Shown: one piece after another, positions 9,528-19,026 of the stretch
Layout: every line of letters starts with the position of its first letter
Position numbering within the stretch: position 1 is the first letter of the stretch
DNA from: Halomonas eurihalina
GTDB lineage: Bacteria; Pseudomonadota; Gammaproteobacteria; Pseudomonadales; Halomonadaceae
Length of the DNA: 64,000 nt
Reading direction: 5' to 3'
NCBI RefSeq assembly: GCF_008274785.1
Contig: NZ_VTPU01000008.1
Coordinates: 145,999-209,998 of the forward strand
The notes under the pieces: generated by a model
What the model saw: only the letters and a program-made list of their open reading frames with translations
The model's database searches: none
Told to the model about the DNA's origin: nothing
Made by a program: the position numbers and the translations under genes

Positions 9528-9740
9528 TCAGCGCTTGAGGGCAGCACCGAAGCGCTTGTTGAAGCGCTCGACACGACCACCGGTGGTGGCCTGTTTCTGC
9601 TTGCCCGTATAGAAGGGGTGGCACTGAGAGCAGACGTCCAGAGACAGCTCGTGATTGGCGGTGGAGCCCACTTCGAAAGCGGCGCCGCAGGAGCAGGTCA
9701 CGCTGACCGTCTTGTAATCCGGGTGGATACCTTGTTTCAT
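9528..9740 (-). CDS. rpmE: Ribosomal protein L31, zinc-binding form
   Basis: 70 aa, the usual length for bacterial bL31. The four zinc ligands of the C+ form are present: Cys16 and Cys18 (CSC), Cys37 and Cys40 (CSQC), followed by HPFYTGKQK. Start at the ATG of MKQGIHPDY with GAGG 6 nt before it; the larger open frame upstream is not part of the gene. Divergent from priA, as in E. coli and Pseudomonas. Confidence 0.97.
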   Translation of the reverse strand: MKQGIHPDYKTVSVTCSCGAAFEVGSTANHELSLDVCSQCHPFYTGKQKQATTGGRVERFNKRFGAALKR

Positions 9741-9884
9741 CTTGAGCCTCGCAAAGCTGTATGCCGCCACCTGATCTTCTGCCAGGCACCGCATACGGTT
9801 TATCGGAACGTGCAAACCGGCTGCCCGCGCCATCAAGGTGACGCGGCGGCGGAGTATTCTAGCAGAGCCGGCACCGGAGGCCAA

Positions 9885-12122
9885 TTGCCCGATTTCCTTC
9901 GCCCCACCCCTCGTGTTCTGAGGGTCGCCATACCTTCGCCATTGCGCCGGCTGTTCGACTATCGCCCCGCGGGCCCGGCACCCTCGGACGGCTGGCATCC
10001 GGGGCTGCGGGTACGCGTGCCCTTCGGGCGGCGCCAGGTGGTCGGCGTGATCATCGAGTGCCGCGATGAGAGCGAGCTGCCACTGGCCGACCTCAAGCCG
10101 ATCGATGCCTGCCTGGATGACGCCCCCCTGCCCGAAGACTGGCTCTGGCTGTGCCGCTTCACCGCCCGCTATTACCAGCATGCCATCGGCGACACCCTCC
10201 ATCACGCCATGCCCGCCCTGCTCCGCCAGGGGCGCGCCCTGGCCGCACGCACCCGGGAGCACTGGAACGTCACCGAGGCAGGGCACGCCGATGCCCCGGC
10301 AGGACTCGAACGTGCCCCGCGTCAGGCTGCCCTGCTAGCCATGCTGCGCCAGCATCCGCACGGCCTGGTCACACAGGCCGTACTGGCCCAGTCCTTCACT
10401 CGCGAGCAGCTCAAGGCCCTGGTCAACAAGGGGCTCATCGAACGTCACGAACAACCCGTGACCGGCGGCGGCCCACCGAAAGGTCCCGCGCTCGCCGAGC
10501 CGGCCCTGCCCTTGAACGGCGAACAGGCGGCCGCCATGGGCGCGCTGCACGAAGGACTGGACGCCTTTCACCCTTGCCTGCTGCACGGCGTCACGGGCAG
10601 CGGCAAGACCGAAGTTTATCTGCAACTGATCGAGGCAGTCGTCGGCCGACAACGCCAGGCGCTGGTCCTGGTTCCCGAAATCGGCCTGACGCCCCAGACC
10701 CTGGAGCGCTTCCGCAAGCGCTTCCAGGTACCGGTAGTGGCATTGCACTCCGGTCTCACCGACCATGAACGCCTGGATGCCTGGGAAGCCGCCGCCAACG
10801 GCCGAGCGCCCATCGTCATCGGCACCCGCTCGGCGATCTTCACGCCCCTGGCTCGCCCCGGCGCGATCATCGTCGACGAGGAACACGACGGCTCTTTCAA
10901 GCAGCAGGAGGGGCTGCGCTATCACGCCCGAGACTTAGCGATAATCCGAGCCCACCGGCATGGCATTCCGGTCGTGCTGGGCAGCGCCACTCCTTCGCTG
11001 GAGTCGCTGCACCGCGCACGGGCCGGCGACTACCGCCACCTGCGCCTGACCCGCCGCGCCAGCCGCCATGCCCCGGCCCGACTGGAACTGGTCGACCTGC
11101 GCGGCCGCCCCCGCCAGGGCGGCTTGATCGCCCCTGTCATCGATGCCATCAAGACGACCCTGAATGCCGGGCACCAGATCCTGGTGTTCATCAATCGCCG
11201 CGGCTTCGCTCCCACCCTGGCCTGTCACGCCTGCGGCTGGCTGGCCGAGTGTAACCACTGCGATGCTCACATGACCCTGCATCGCCAGCCGCCGCTGCTG
11301 GCCTGCCACCACTGCGATCACCGACGCGGCCTGCCCGATGCCTGCCCCGATTGCGGCAGCGCCGATCTACGCCCCCTGGGCAGCGGCACGGAACGCACCG
11401 AAGAAACCCTGGCGGAACGCTTTCCCGACATTCCCGTGCATCGCATCGACCGCGACAGCACCCGGCGACGCGACGCCCTGGAGCGCACCCTCGGCGAAGT
11501 GCGCCGGGGCGAGCCCTGCCTGCTGGTGGGCACCCAGATGCTGGCCAAGGGCCACCACCTGCCGCACGTCAACCTGGTCGTCGTGGTCAACGCCGACGCC
11601 GGTCTTTACGCCAGCGACTTTCGCGCCCTGGAGCACAGCGCCCAGCTCCTCGAGCAGGTCGCCGGCCGCGCCGGTCGCTCCTCTCATCCCGGTCGCGTGC
11701 TGGTACAGACCCTGCACCCCGACGATCCCAACCTCAGGCTCCTGGCGGCTCGCGGCTACGACGCCCTGGCCGAGCAACTGCTCGAGGAAAGGCGTGCTGC
11801 CAGCCTGCCACCCTTTCGCTTTCTAGCCCTGCTGCGCCTGGAAAGCCCACGCGATAGCGACGTCAACGAACTCGGCGAGCGGGTCGCCGAAGCCACCCGC
11901 GAACATATCGAACAGCGCGGCCTGAACGTCGACTGCCTCGGCCCAGTCCCCGCGCCCATGGAACGCCGCCAGAACCGCTACCACATGCAGGTGATGCTCG
12001 GCGCCGACAAACGCAGTCACCTTCACGAAGCCGGCGCCTGGCTCATCGCCTGGCTGGAAGCCGAACCCACCGCACGGCGCGTACGCTGGTCGCTGGACAT
12101 CGACCCGCAGACCCTCGCCTAG
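9885..12122 (+). CDS. priA: Primosomal helicase PriA
   Basis: 3'-to-5' DNA helicase that restarts stalled replication forks. No ATG is available near the expected N-terminus. A TTG at 9885 preceded by GGAGG (4-nt spacing) gives 745 aa, close to the 732 aa of E. coli PriA; the open frame extends further upstream without homology. Seen in order: the 3' DNA-binding domain ([15 protein letters not shown]), Walker [16 protein letters not shown] box [12 protein letters not shown], and the zinc cluster with eight Cys in CHACGW, CNHC, CHHC and CPDC. Helicase motifs [13 protein letters not shown] and [13 protein letters not shown] follow. Confidence 0.96.
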   Translation: MPDFLRPTPRVLRVAIPSPLRRLFDYRPAGPAPSDGWHPGLRVRVPFGRRQVVGVIIECRDESELPLADLKPIDACLDDAPLPEDWLWLCRFTARYYQHAIGDTLHHAMPALLRQGRALAARTREHWNVTEAGHADAPAGLERAPRQAALLAMLRQHPHGLVTQAVLAQSFTREQLKALVNKGLIERHEQPVTGGGPPKGPALAEPALPLNGEQAAAMGALHEGLDAFHPCLLHGVTGSGKTEVYLQLIEAVVGRQRQALVLVPEIGLTPQTLERFRKRFQVPVVALHSGLTDHERLDAWEAAANGRAPIVIGTRSAIFTPLARPGAIIVDEEHDGSFKQQEGLRYHARDLAIIRAHRHGIPVVLGSATPSLESLHRARAGDYRHLRLTRRASRHAPARLELVDLRGRPRQGGLIAPVIDAIKTTLNAGHQILVFINRRGFAPTLACHACGWLAECNHCDAHMTLHRQPPLLACHHCDHRRGLPDACPDCGSADLRPLGSGTERTEETLAERFPDIPVHRIDRDSTRRRDALERTLGEVRRGEPCLLVGTQMLAKGHHLPHVNLVVVVNADAGLYASDFRALEHSAQLLEQVAGRAGRSSHPGRVLVQTLHPDDPNLRLLAARGYDALAEQLLEERRAASLPPFRFLALLRLESPRDSDVNELGERVAEATREHIEQRGLNVDCLGPVPAPMERRQNRYHMQVMLGADKRSHLHEAGAWLIAWLEAEPTARRVRWSLDIDPQTLA

Positions 12123-12178
12123 TGACGAGTGACGAGTGGCGAGTGACGAGTGACGAGTGACGAGTGACGAGTGACGAG
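12123..12178. repeat. Tandem 7-bp repeat, 8 units of TGACGAG
   Basis: Starts on the first base after the priA stop codon. Eight contiguous heptamers, seven identical and the third TGGCGAG. Eighteen bases later comes a second array of heptamers ending in CTCG-type sequence; the CGAG/CTCG cores of the two arrays are complementary in phase, so together they can fold back imperfectly. Confidence 0.95.
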
Positions 12179-12196
12179 TATCAGGCTACCCCACTA

Positions 12197-12245
<49 letters not shown>

Positions 12246-12256
12246 CCGGGTTAGGG

Positions 12257-12285
12257 TTTAAAGCCGCGGCACAATTGTCGATAAT
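12257..12285 (+). promoter_or_regulatory. Candidate sigma-70 promoter for argS
   Basis: TTTAAA (12257-12262), 17-bp spacer, GATAAT (12280-12285): 4/6 and 5/6 matches to consensus. Implies an untranslated leader of about 110 nt before argS that contains GCCC-atgc-GGGC. Confidence 0.5.
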
Positions 12286-12403
12286 ACGTGCCCAATTGCC
12301 CATTGACGGGCGAGCGCCAGGGAGACACTGCTCAATGCCCATGCGGGCGATGGGTTCGGTGCCTCCCCACGAGCCCGCGCCACAGGACATCGAAGACTTT
12401 CCC

Positions 12404-14089
12404 ATGAAAGACACCATCATCTCGCTTCTGGAGCGCGCCCTGGAAGACCTCCAGCGCCAGGCGGTACTGCCCTCCGAGATCGCCCCGACCATCAAGGTCG
12501 ATCCCGCCAAGGACAAGGCCCACGGCGACTACGCCACCAACCTGGCGTTGATGCTGGCCAAACCAGCCGGCCTGAAACCGCGCGAACTGGCCGACAAACT
12601 GGTAGCGGCGCTGCCCGCCAGCGAAGCCGTCAGCAAGGTCGAGATCGCCGGCCCCGGCTTCATCAACTTCTTCGCCGCCACCGATGCCGCCGCCCAGGTG
12701 GTACGCGAGGTGCTCGACAGCGGTGATGCCTTCGGGCGCAGTCTGGTGGGCCAGGGGCAGAAAGTTCAGGTGGAATTCGTCTCCGCCAACCCTACCGGGC
12801 CGCTGCACGTCGGCCATGGTCGCGGTGCCGCCATCGGCGACTGCCTGTGCCGTCTGCTGGAAGCCACGGGCTTCGACGTCACCCGCGAGTTCTACTACAA
12901 CGACGCCGGCGCCCAGATCAGCAATCTGGCCCTGTCGGTGCAGGCCAGGGCCAAGGGCGTGACGCCCGAGGACGATGCCTGGCCCGCCGACGGCTACCGG
13001 GGCGATTACATCACCGACGTGGCCAATGCCTACCTAGCCGGCGAGAGCGTCCATGCCGACGACCGCCATGTCACCGCCAAGGCCGATCCGGACGACCTGG
13101 ACGCCATCCGCGACTTCGCCGTGGCCTATCTGCGCCGCGAGCAGGACCTGGACCTGCGCGCCTTCGGCGTGGCCTTCGATGTCTACTTCCTCGAGTCATC
13201 GCTGTACCGCGACGGCAAGGTCGCGGGCACCGCCGAGCGCCTGGCTGAGCAGGGTCACACCTACGAACAGGACGGCGCCACCTGGCTGCGCACCACCGAC
13301 TTCGGTGATGACAAGGACCGGGTGATGCGCAAACGCGACGGCGACTATACCTATTTCCTGCCCGACGTCGCCTATCACCTGGACAAGTGGCAGCGCGGCT
13401 TCACCACGGTGATCAACGAACAGGGCGCCGACCACCATTCCACGGTGACCCGGGTCCGTGCCGGCCTGCAGGCGTTGGGCGTCGGCATCCCCGAAGGCTG
13501 GCCCGACTATGTGCTGCACCAGATGGTGCTGGTCACCCGCTCCGGCGTCGAGGTAAAGCTCTCCAAGCGTGCCGGCAGCTACGTCACCCTGCGCGACCTG
13601 ATCGACGAGGTGGGGCGCGACGCCACGCGCTTCTTCCTGGCCGCGCGCCGTGCCGACTCCCAGTTGACCTTCGATATCGACCTGGCGCGCTCCCAGTCCA
13701 ACGACAACCCCGTCTATTACGTCCAGTACGCCCATGCCCGGGTCTGCAGCATGCTGCGCAAGGCCCAGGCCGATGAGCGCCCCTTCGACCACGCACTGGC
13801 CATGGGCAACCTGTCCCTGCTCGATACCGAACAGGAAAAGGCCCTGCTCAACCGGCTGGCGCGCTACCCCGAGGTCGTCGAGCGCGCCGCCTTCGCCCGG
13901 GAACCGCAGCAGATCGCCCAGTACCTGCAGGACCTCGCCGCCGAGTTCCATACCTGCTACAACGCGGTGAAGGTCATGGTCGAGGATGACGCTCAACGCA
14001 ACGCCCGCCTGGCGCTGGGCCTGGCGGCTCGCCAGGTGCTGCGCAACGGTCTCGACCTGCTGGGCGTCGGTGCCCCTGAGGAGATGTAG
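12404..14089 (+). CDS. argS: Arginyl-tRNA synthetase
   Basis: Class I synthetase charging tRNA-Arg. From the ATG at 12404 ([13 protein letters not shown]) it is 561 aa; E. coli ArgS is 577. The N-terminal Add1 domain is followed by the HIGH-type motif in [15 protein letters not shown] (about residues 123-137), the catalytic core, and the C-terminal DALR anticodon-binding domain with the Arg-rich helix near [13 protein letters not shown]. The open frame extends 5' to 12164 through the heptamer repeats; that part is not ArgS. The ribosome binding site is weak. The next gene starts 3 bp after the stop. Confidence 0.96.
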   Translation: MKDTIISLLERALEDLQRQAVLPSEIAPTIKVDPAKDKAHGDYATNLALMLAKPAGLKPRELADKLVAALPASEAVSKVEIAGPGFINFFAATDAAAQVVREVLDSGDAFGRSLVGQGQKVQVEFVSANPTGPLHVGHGRGAAIGDCLCRLLEATGFDVTREFYYNDAGAQISNLALSVQARAKGVTPEDDAWPADGYRGDYITDVANAYLAGESVHADDRHVTAKADPDDLDAIRDFAVAYLRREQDLDLRAFGVAFDVYFLESSLYRDGKVAGTAERLAEQGHTYEQDGATWLRTTDFGDDKDRVMRKRDGDYTYFLPDVAYHLDKWQRGFTTVINEQGADHHSTVTRVRAGLQALGVGIPEGWPDYVLHQMVLVTRSGVEVKLSKRAGSYVTLRDLIDEVGRDATRFFLAARRADSQLTFDIDLARSQSNDNPVYYVQYAHARVCSMLRKAQADERPFDHALAMGNLSLLDTEQEKALLNRLARYPEVVERAAFAREPQQIAQYLQDLAAEFHTCYNAVKVMVEDDAQRNARLALGLAARQVLRNGLDLLGVGAPEEM

Positions 14090-14092
14090 GCC

Positions 14093-14833
14093 ATGGCGAC
14101 CAACAAGAAGGCACCTCCCCGCAAGCGTGGCGCCACCAGCCAGCGCCGTTCCTCCAAGAGCAAGGCACCAAGCCGCGGCGTACCGGGATGGCTATGGGGG
14201 CTGGCCGGCCTGGTGGCCGGCTTTCTGATCTCCCAGCACCAACATGGCACCGCTCCCTGGCAGGACGAGCCGGACACGCCCCGGGCCAAGGTGGCATCGT
14301 CGTCTTCCGACGCCACGGCGCAGGACGAGACATCCGCCAAACCGGAGGCAAAGCCGGACGAGTCGCCCATGCCGACCTTCGAGTTCTATACCCTGCTGCC
14401 GGAATCCGAAGTGGTCGCGCCGGGTGGCCAGATGCCCGACTCGACGGTCTCGCGCCCGGAGCGGGCGAGCTCGACGTCGCAGGACGACGAGTCGTCCGAC
14501 GAAGCTCCAGTGGACGACCCCATCGCCCAGGTCATCGCCGCCAATACCACCCAATCCACGGCGGCACCGGCCGAAGAGCCGGAGGTCGATGACGACGGCC
14601 GCTACGTGTTGCAGGCCGCGTCCTTCCGCTCGACCGCCGATGCCAAGCAACTCGCCAATCGCCTCAAGGACTTCGGCCTGCTGGCCAATATCACCGAGGT
14701 CAAGACCGGTGATGGCGCCACCTGGCATCGCGTCCAGGCCGGTCCCTATACCGACCGCAACGAGCTCTCGCGTGCCCAGGATCTGATGGTCACCCAGGGC
14801 ATCGAGCCCCTGCTCATCCAACTGCAGAACTGA
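14093..14833 (+). CDS. ftsN: FtsN-like SPOR-domain cell-division protein
   Basis: Binds denuded septal glycan and activates septum synthesis in its family. 246 aa: a basic cytoplasmic N-terminus rich in Lys/Arg, one membrane helix (about residues 31-47, WLWGLAGLVAGFLIS), a long acidic/Ser-Thr-rich periplasmic linker, and a C-terminal SPOR domain (about 165-244) beginning YVLQAASFRSTADAKQLA. Position between argS and hslV is where Pseudomonas and E. coli keep their ftsN/SPOR gene. Whether it is the true FtsN or another SPOR protein cannot be settled here. Confidence 0.86.
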   Translation: MATNKKAPPRKRGATSQRRSSKSKAPSRGVPGWLWGLAGLVAGFLISQHQHGTAPWQDEPDTPRAKVASSSSDATAQDETSAKPEAKPDESPMPTFEFYTLLPESEVVAPGGQMPDSTVSRPERASSTSQDDESSDEAPVDDPIAQVIAANTTQSTAAPAEEPEVDDDGRYVLQAASFRSTADAKQLANRLKDFGLLANITEVKTGDGATWHRVQAGPYTDRNELSRAQDLMVTQGIEPLLIQLQN

Positions 14834-14835
14834 GT

Positions 14836-14854
14836 GGCGGCGGCCTGCGCCGCC
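14836..14854 (+). terminator. Hairpin after ftsN
   Basis: GGCGGCG and CGCCGCC with loop GCCTG, 3 bp after the stop. No T-run follows. Possible weak terminator separating ftsN from hslVU. Confidence 0.4.
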
Positions 14855-14920
14855 ATGCCCCTCATGGGCGGTTGAATTTCCCCCTCCCCGCCCACACCTA
14901 CTCGAACAACGCATTCTCAC

Positions 14921-15058
14921 GGCGCCAGCCAGCTGGCGCCCAAAGGGAATCGCTGCACGACTCGGCGAGCGGAGTGAAGCGCAAGGCGCACGGAGCTGGA
15001 ACCAAAGCATGGACAAGTGCCATGTGAGGATTTCGCGCACCGCGCAACGCAGCGATTC
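14921..15058. repeat. Structured intergenic element between ftsN and hslV
   Basis: Opens with a perfect palindrome GGCGCCAG-ccag-CTGGCGCC (14921-14940). A 10-bp inverted repeat follows, GAATCGCTGC at 14947-14956 and GCAGCGATTC at 15049-15058, enclosing about 90 bp rich in short complementary pieces. A minus-strand frame of 72 codons spans it but has no ribosome binding site or recognisable domain. The compact bounded structure suggests a non-autonomous mobile or REP-like element. Whether other copies exist outside this window is unknown. Confidence 0.5.
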
Positions 15059-15127
15059 ATCCGCGCCGACCTTCGTGGAGCCTTTCCAAAGTCATCGGGA
15101 GCCTCGCTCCCCCAAGGAGTCCCCTCC

Positions 15128-15646
15128 ATGACCACGATCGTTTCCGTGCGTCGCGGCGACCAGGTGGCCCTGGCCGGCGATGGTCAGGTATCACTGGGCA
15201 ATACCGTGATGAAAGGCAACGCCAGCAAGGTGCGTCGCCTCTACCGCGGTCAGGTACTCGCCGGTTTCGCCGGCGGCACCGCCGATGCCTTCACCCTGTT
15301 CGAGCGCTTCGAAGCCCAGCTCGAGAAGTACCAGGGCAACCTGGTCAAGTCTGCCGTGGAACTGGCCAAGGACTGGCGAACCGACCGCGCCCTGCGTCGC
15401 CTTGAAGCGCTGCTGGCGGTGGCCGACAAGCACGCCTCGCTGATCATCACCGGCAACGGCGATGTGGTCGAGCCGGAGCGTGGCATCATTGCCATCGGCT
15501 CGGGCGGCAACTACGCCCTGGCCTCGGCTCGCGCCCTGCTCGAAAACACCGAGCTGTCGGCCCGTGAGATCACCGAGAAATCGCTGGAGATCGCCGGCGA
15601 CATCTGCGTGTTCACCAACCACCACGTCACGTTGGAAGAGCTCTGA
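15128..15646 (+). CDS. hslV: HslV peptidase subunit of the HslUV protease
   Basis: Proteolytic core of the two-component ATP-dependent protease. The ATG at 15128 with AAGGAG 8 nt upstream gives 172 aa. The Thr right after Met becomes the catalytic N-terminal nucleophile, with [21 protein letters not shown] as the conserved N-terminus. A longer frame from 15017 runs through the structured intergenic element and would bury the catalytic Thr, so it is rejected. hslU follows after 2 bp. Confidence 0.97.
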   Translation: MTTIVSVRRGDQVALAGDGQVSLGNTVMKGNASKVRRLYRGQVLAGFAGGTADAFTLFERFEAQLEKYQGNLVKSAVELAKDWRTDRALRRLEALLAVADKHASLIITGNGDVVEPERGIIAIGSGGNYALASARALLENTELSAREITEKSLEIAGDICVFTNHHVTLEEL

Positions 15647-15648
15647 TC

Positions 15649-16971
15649 ATGACTCAGATGACCCCCCGCGAAATCGTCCACGCCCTGGACCAGTACATCA
15701 TCGGCCAGCAGGACGCCAAGCGTGCCGTGGCCAGCGCCCTGCGCAATCGCTGGCGGCGCATGCAGCTCGACGAAGAACTCCGTCAGGAAGTCACGCCCAA
15801 GAACATCCTGATGATCGGTCCTACCGGTGTGGGCAAGACCGAGATCGCCCGCCGTCTGGCCAAGCTCTCCGGCGCCCCCTTCATCAAGATCGAGGCAACC
15901 AAGTTCACCGAGGTGGGCTATGTGGGCCGCGATGTGGAATCGATCATTCGCGATCTCACCGAAGCCGCCATCAAGCTGGTCCGCGAACAGGCCAAGGACG
16001 AGGTGCGCCATCGCGCCGAGGATGCCGCCGAGGATCGCATTCTCGACGCTCTGCTGCCGCCGCCACGCGGCCAGGAAGACCAGCCACGCACCGACAACGT
16101 CACCCGTCAGACCTTCCGCAAGAAGCTCCGTGAAGGCCAGCTCGACGACAAGGAGATCGATATCCAAGTTACGCCCCAGAGCCAGGGCGTCGATATCATG
16201 ACCCCGCCGGGCATGGAAGAAATGACCAGCCAGCTGCAGAGCCTGTTCTCCAACATGGGCAAGCAGAAGACCGAAACCCGCCGGGTGGCGGTCAAGGACG
16301 CCTTCGCCCTGCTGCGCGACGAGGAAGCCGCCAAGCTGGTCAATGAGGACGACATCAAGCAGCGCGCCATCGAAGCCGTCGAACAGCACGGCATCGTCTT
16401 CCTCGACGAGCTCGACAAAGTGGCCAAGGGCAGCGGCCAGTCCAGCGGTGGCGAGGTCTCCCGCGAGGGCGTGCAGCGCGACCTGCTGCCGCTGATCGAA
16501 GGCTCCAGCGTGTCTACCAAGCATGGCATGGTGAAGACCGACCACATCCTGTTCATCGCCTCCGGCGCCTTCCACCTGTCGCGCCCGTCGGACCTGATCC
16601 CCGAACTCCAGGGCCGCCTGCCGATCCGCGTCGAGCTCAACGCCCTGACGCCAGACGACTTCAAGCGCATCCTCACCGAACCCTCCGCGGCCCTGACCCG
16701 TCAGTACGCGGCTCTGCTCGCTACCGAAGACCTCAAGGTAGAGTTTACTGACGACGGCATCGAACGCATCGCCGAGATCGCCTGGAAGGTCAACGAAGGC
16801 ACCGAAAACATCGGCGCCCGCCGCCTGCACACGGTGATGGAACGGCTGCTCGAAGACGCCTCTTTCAAGGGCTCCGACCTCGGTGAGACACTGACCATCG
16901 ACGCCGCCTACGTCGACTCCCAGCTCGGCGAGCTGGCGATGGACGAAGACCTGTCGCGGTATATTCTCTAA
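15649..16971 (+). CDS. hslU: HslU ATPase subunit of the HslUV protease
   Basis: AAA+ unfoldase that feeds substrates to HslV. 440 aa; E. coli HslU is 443. Walker [12 protein letters not shown] (about residues 60-70), Walker [12 protein letters not shown] (about 248-258) with an intervening I-domain (about 110-240), sensor and C-domain near [17 protein letters not shown], and the conserved C-terminal tail ending DLSRYIL that docks into HslV. Same operon as hslV. Heat-shock regulation is usual in the family; no sigma-32 box was identified. Confidence 0.98.
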   Translation: MTQMTPREIVHALDQYIIGQQDAKRAVASALRNRWRRMQLDEELRQEVTPKNILMIGPTGVGKTEIARRLAKLSGAPFIKIEATKFTEVGYVGRDVESIIRDLTEAAIKLVREQAKDEVRHRAEDAAEDRILDALLPPPRGQEDQPRTDNVTRQTFRKKLREGQLDDKEIDIQVTPQSQGVDIMTPPGMEEMTSQLQSLFSNMGKQKTETRRVAVKDAFALLRDEEAAKLVNEDDIKQRAIEAVEQHGIVFLDELDKVAKGSGQSSGGEVSREGVQRDLLPLIEGSSVSTKHGMVKTDHILFIASGAFHLSRPSDLIPELQGRLPIRVELNALTPDDFKRILTEPSAALTRQYAALLATEDLKVEFTDDGIERIAEIAWKVNEGTENIGARRLHTVMERLLEDASFKGSDLGETLTIDAAYVDSQLGELAMDEDLSRYIL

Positions 16972-17095
16972 GACGCGGCTGCGCCGCTGTAAGAAGGACG
17001 AACGGCGCTTCGCGCCTGGAAGAAGGAAGAAGGCCCTTGATCGACGCAGGGGCGGCAGCATAACGCCTTCCTTCTTCCATCTTCTCTCTTGCGTC
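16972..17095 (+). repeat. Dispersed intergenic repeat, copy A (forward)
   Basis: Begins right after the hslU stop. Order: palindrome GCGGC-tgc-GCCGC (16975-16987), linker of 16 nt TGTAAGAAGGACGAAC, palindrome GGCGC-ttc-GCGCC (17004-17016), purine arm with GGAAGAA units (17018-17034), spacer, pyrimidine arm GCCTTCCTTCTTCC (17065-17078) complementary to the purine arm. The same order is found reversed after tatC and ppk1. Ends 16 bp before the DUF971 start. Confidence 0.9.
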
Positions 17096-17110
17096 TCACC
17101 AGAGGTGCCC

Positions 17111-17497
17111 ATGTCCGCTCCGATCCCCATTCAGGTTCACTACCACAAGCAGGCCCGCGAGCTGGAGCTGATCTATGAAGATGACGTCAGTTTCCGGCTG
17201 TCGGTGGAATACTTGCGCGTCTTCTCGCCATCCGCCGAGGTACGTGGCCATGGCGGCCCCGAGTCCGCCACCCTGCAGGTCGGCAAGAAGGACGTCGGGC
17301 TGGCCAATATCTCGCGAGTCGGCCGCTACGCGATCAAGCTGCACTTCGACGATGGCCACGACAGCGGGCTATACAGCTGGGATTACCTGCATGATCTCAT
17401 CCAGCACCGCGAGACCAACTGGGCTGACTACCTGAAGCGCCTGGAAGAGGCCGGTGCTTCGCGGGAGCCGTTGGGCATCGAGATCAAACAATTATAG
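17111..17497 (+). CDS. DUF971 (gamma-butyrobetaine hydroxylase N-terminal-like) protein
   Basis: 128 aa, single small domain. It resembles the N-terminal zinc-ribbon-like region of gamma-butyrobetaine hydroxylases and standalone DUF971 proteins, with [31 protein letters not shown] and [24 protein letters not shown]. No biochemical role can be given with confidence; some family members are linked to iron-sulfur or cofactor metabolism. AGAGG lies 5 nt before the ATG at 17111; an in-frame GTG six bases earlier lacks a site. Located between hslU and ubiE, as in Pseudomonas. Confidence 0.85.
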   Translation: MSAPIPIQVHYHKQARELELIYEDDVSFRLSVEYLRVFSPSAEVRGHGGPESATLQVGKKDVGLANISRVGRYAIKLHFDDGHDSGLYSWDYLHDLIQHRETNWADYLKRLEEAGASREPLGIEIKQL

Positions 17498-17560
17498 GGG
17501 AGACAATTTCCCTGCGAGGCAAGTGACGTCCGCGTCAAGACAAGGACGGTCACGGGGCGC

Positions 17561-17566
17561 TACAAT
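17561..17566 (+). promoter_or_regulatory. Candidate -10 box for ubiE
   Basis: TACAAT 65 bp before the ubiE ATG. The sequence 17 bp upstream (AGACAA) is a weak -35. The spacer from the previous gene is 133 bp, long enough for an independent promoter. Confidence 0.4.
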
Positions 17567-17630
17567 GTCGCCCCATCGAGCGAGGCCTGGCCTCGCCTCC
17601 TTCAGTGCAGCTGATTCGGGAGCCCCTCGC

Positions 17631-18383
17631 ATGACCAGCGACAAGCACACCACGCATTTCGGCTATCAGGAAGTCCCGGTCACGGAGAAGGCCTCCCGCG
17701 TGGCGGACGTCTTTCACTCGGTGGCCTCCCGCTACGATGTGATGAACGACCTGATGTCCTTCGGCATTCACCGGGTCTGGAAGCGCCTGACCATCGAACG
17801 CGCCGGCGTGCGGCCCGGCCACAGCGTGCTCGACATCGCCGGCGGCACGGGCGATCTGACCTTCAAGTTCTCGCGTCTGGTCGGCCCGCGCGGCCGCGTG
17901 GTACTGGCCGACATCAACGAATCCATGCTGCGGGTCGGCCGCGACAAGCTGCTCGACCGGGGCGTGGGCGGCAATGTCGAGTACGTACAGGCCAACGCCG
18001 AGACCCTGCCTTTCCCCGACAACAGCTTCGACTGCATCACCATTGCCTTCGGCCTGCGCAACGTCACCGACCAGAACGCCGCCCTGCGCTCCATGACGCG
18101 AGTGCTCAAGCCCGGTGGCCGCCTGCTGGTCCTGGAGTTCTCCAAACCGCGCAGCGCCCTGCTCAACCGTGCCTACGACGAATATTCTTTCCGCCTGCTG
18201 CCCCGCATGGGCGAATGCGTCGCCGGCGACGCCGACAGCTACCGCTATCTGGCCGAGTCGATTCGCATGCACCCCGATCAGGAGACTCTCAAGGGAATGA
18301 TGGAAACCGCCGGTCTGGAGCGCGTCGAGTACACCAATCTCACCGGCGGCATCGTCGCCCTGCATCGCGGCATCAAACTGTGA
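17631..18383 (+). CDS. ubiE: Ubiquinone/menaquinone C-methyltransferase UbiE
   Basis: SAM-dependent C-methylation in ubiquinone (and menaquinone where present) synthesis. The ATG at 17631 with GGAG 8 nt upstream gives 250 aa; E. coli UbiE is 251. Conserved starts [22 protein letters not shown] motif [14 protein letters not shown] (about residues 68-80), and the later motif [10 protein letters not shown]. An open extension to 17454 overlaps the DUF971 gene and is not used. First gene of ubiE-ubiJ-ubiB. Confidence 0.97.
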   Translation: MTSDKHTTHFGYQEVPVTEKASRVADVFHSVASRYDVMNDLMSFGIHRVWKRLTIERAGVRPGHSVLDIAGGTGDLTFKFSRLVGPRGRVVLADINESMLRVGRDKLLDRGVGGNVEYVQANAETLPFPDNSFDCITIAFGLRNVTDQNAALRSMTRVLKPGGRLLVLEFSKPRSALLNRAYDEYSFRLLPRMGECVAGDADSYRYLAESIRMHPDQETLKGMMETAGLERVEYTNLTGGIVALHRGIKL

Positions 18384-18390
18384 GGCCGAG

Positions 18391-19026
18391 ATGACATCGA
18401 CCCTGCTGCTGGCCGGCCTCGAACGTACCCTCAATGCCCTGCTCGCCCGCGATCCCGCCGCGCCGTCACGGCTGGCGCGCCTGGCCGGGAAACACATCCT
18501 GCTGCGCCTGGAGCAACCGCCCCTGGCACTCAGCGCCCACTTCCACCCCGAGGGCATCGATCTGCTGCGCCCCGATGACCTCGATGAGGGGGCCTTCGAC
18601 GTCACCGTCGAGCTCGACGCTGAAACGCTCGGCGAACTGCTGGGCGGCGCCTCCATCGAGCGCCTGATGTTCCAGGGCAAGCTGTCCGTCAGGGGGCGCG
18701 TCCACCTGCTGGAAGAAGTCCGCGACCTGTTGCTGGACCTGGATCTGGACTGGGAAGGCGAACTGGCGCGCTGGCTTGGCGACGTGCCCGCCCATAGCCT
18801 GGCCGAAGGCATGCGCAATGTCGGTCGCTGGGGCCTGCGCACCCAGCGCGAACTGCGCGCCGACGTGGCCGAATATGTCTTCGAAGAGGCCCGGCTACTA
18901 CCGGGGCAGCATCAGTTCGAGGTGATGCGCGACCACCTCACCGAACTCGAGCTCGCCACCGACCGCCTGGAAGCGCGTCTCGAGCGGTTACGCCGCCGAC
19001 TGACCGCCCCGGAGGCCTCGGCATGA
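18391..19026 (+). CDS. ubiJ: Ubiquinone biosynthesis accessory factor UbiJ
   Basis: 211 aa, soluble, with an SCP2-type lipid-binding domain (about residues 20-120, including [25 protein letters not shown]) followed by a helical C-terminus. In E. coli UbiJ helps hold the Ubi complex and lipid intermediates. Called mainly from the invariant place between ubiE and ubiB and the SCP2-like fold pattern. The 3' end overlaps ubiB by ATGA. Confidence 0.88.
   Translation: MTSTLLLAGLERTLNALLARDPAAPSRLARLAGKHILLRLEQPPLALSAHFHPEGIDLLRPDDLDEGAFDVTVELDAETLGELLGGASIERLMFQGKLSVRGRVHLLEEVRDLLLDLDLDWEGELARWLGDVPAHSLAEGMRNVGRWGLRTQRELRADVAEYVFEEARLLPGQHQFEVMRDHLTELELATDRLEARLERLRRRLTAPEASA

Noticed and set aside
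9432..9884. N-terminal extension of PriA in the open frame
   Set aside because: The extension crosses the rpmE gene on the other strand and shows no PriA similarity; the TTG at 9885 with GGAGG fits the family length.
15017..15127. N-terminal extension of HslV
   Set aside because: HslV needs Thr immediately after the initiator Met; an extension would abolish activity, and AAGGAG marks the ATG at 15128.
14917..15135. 72-codon minus-strand gene before hslV
   Set aside because: No ribosome binding site, atypical composition, and it coincides with an inverted-repeat element; more likely non-coding.
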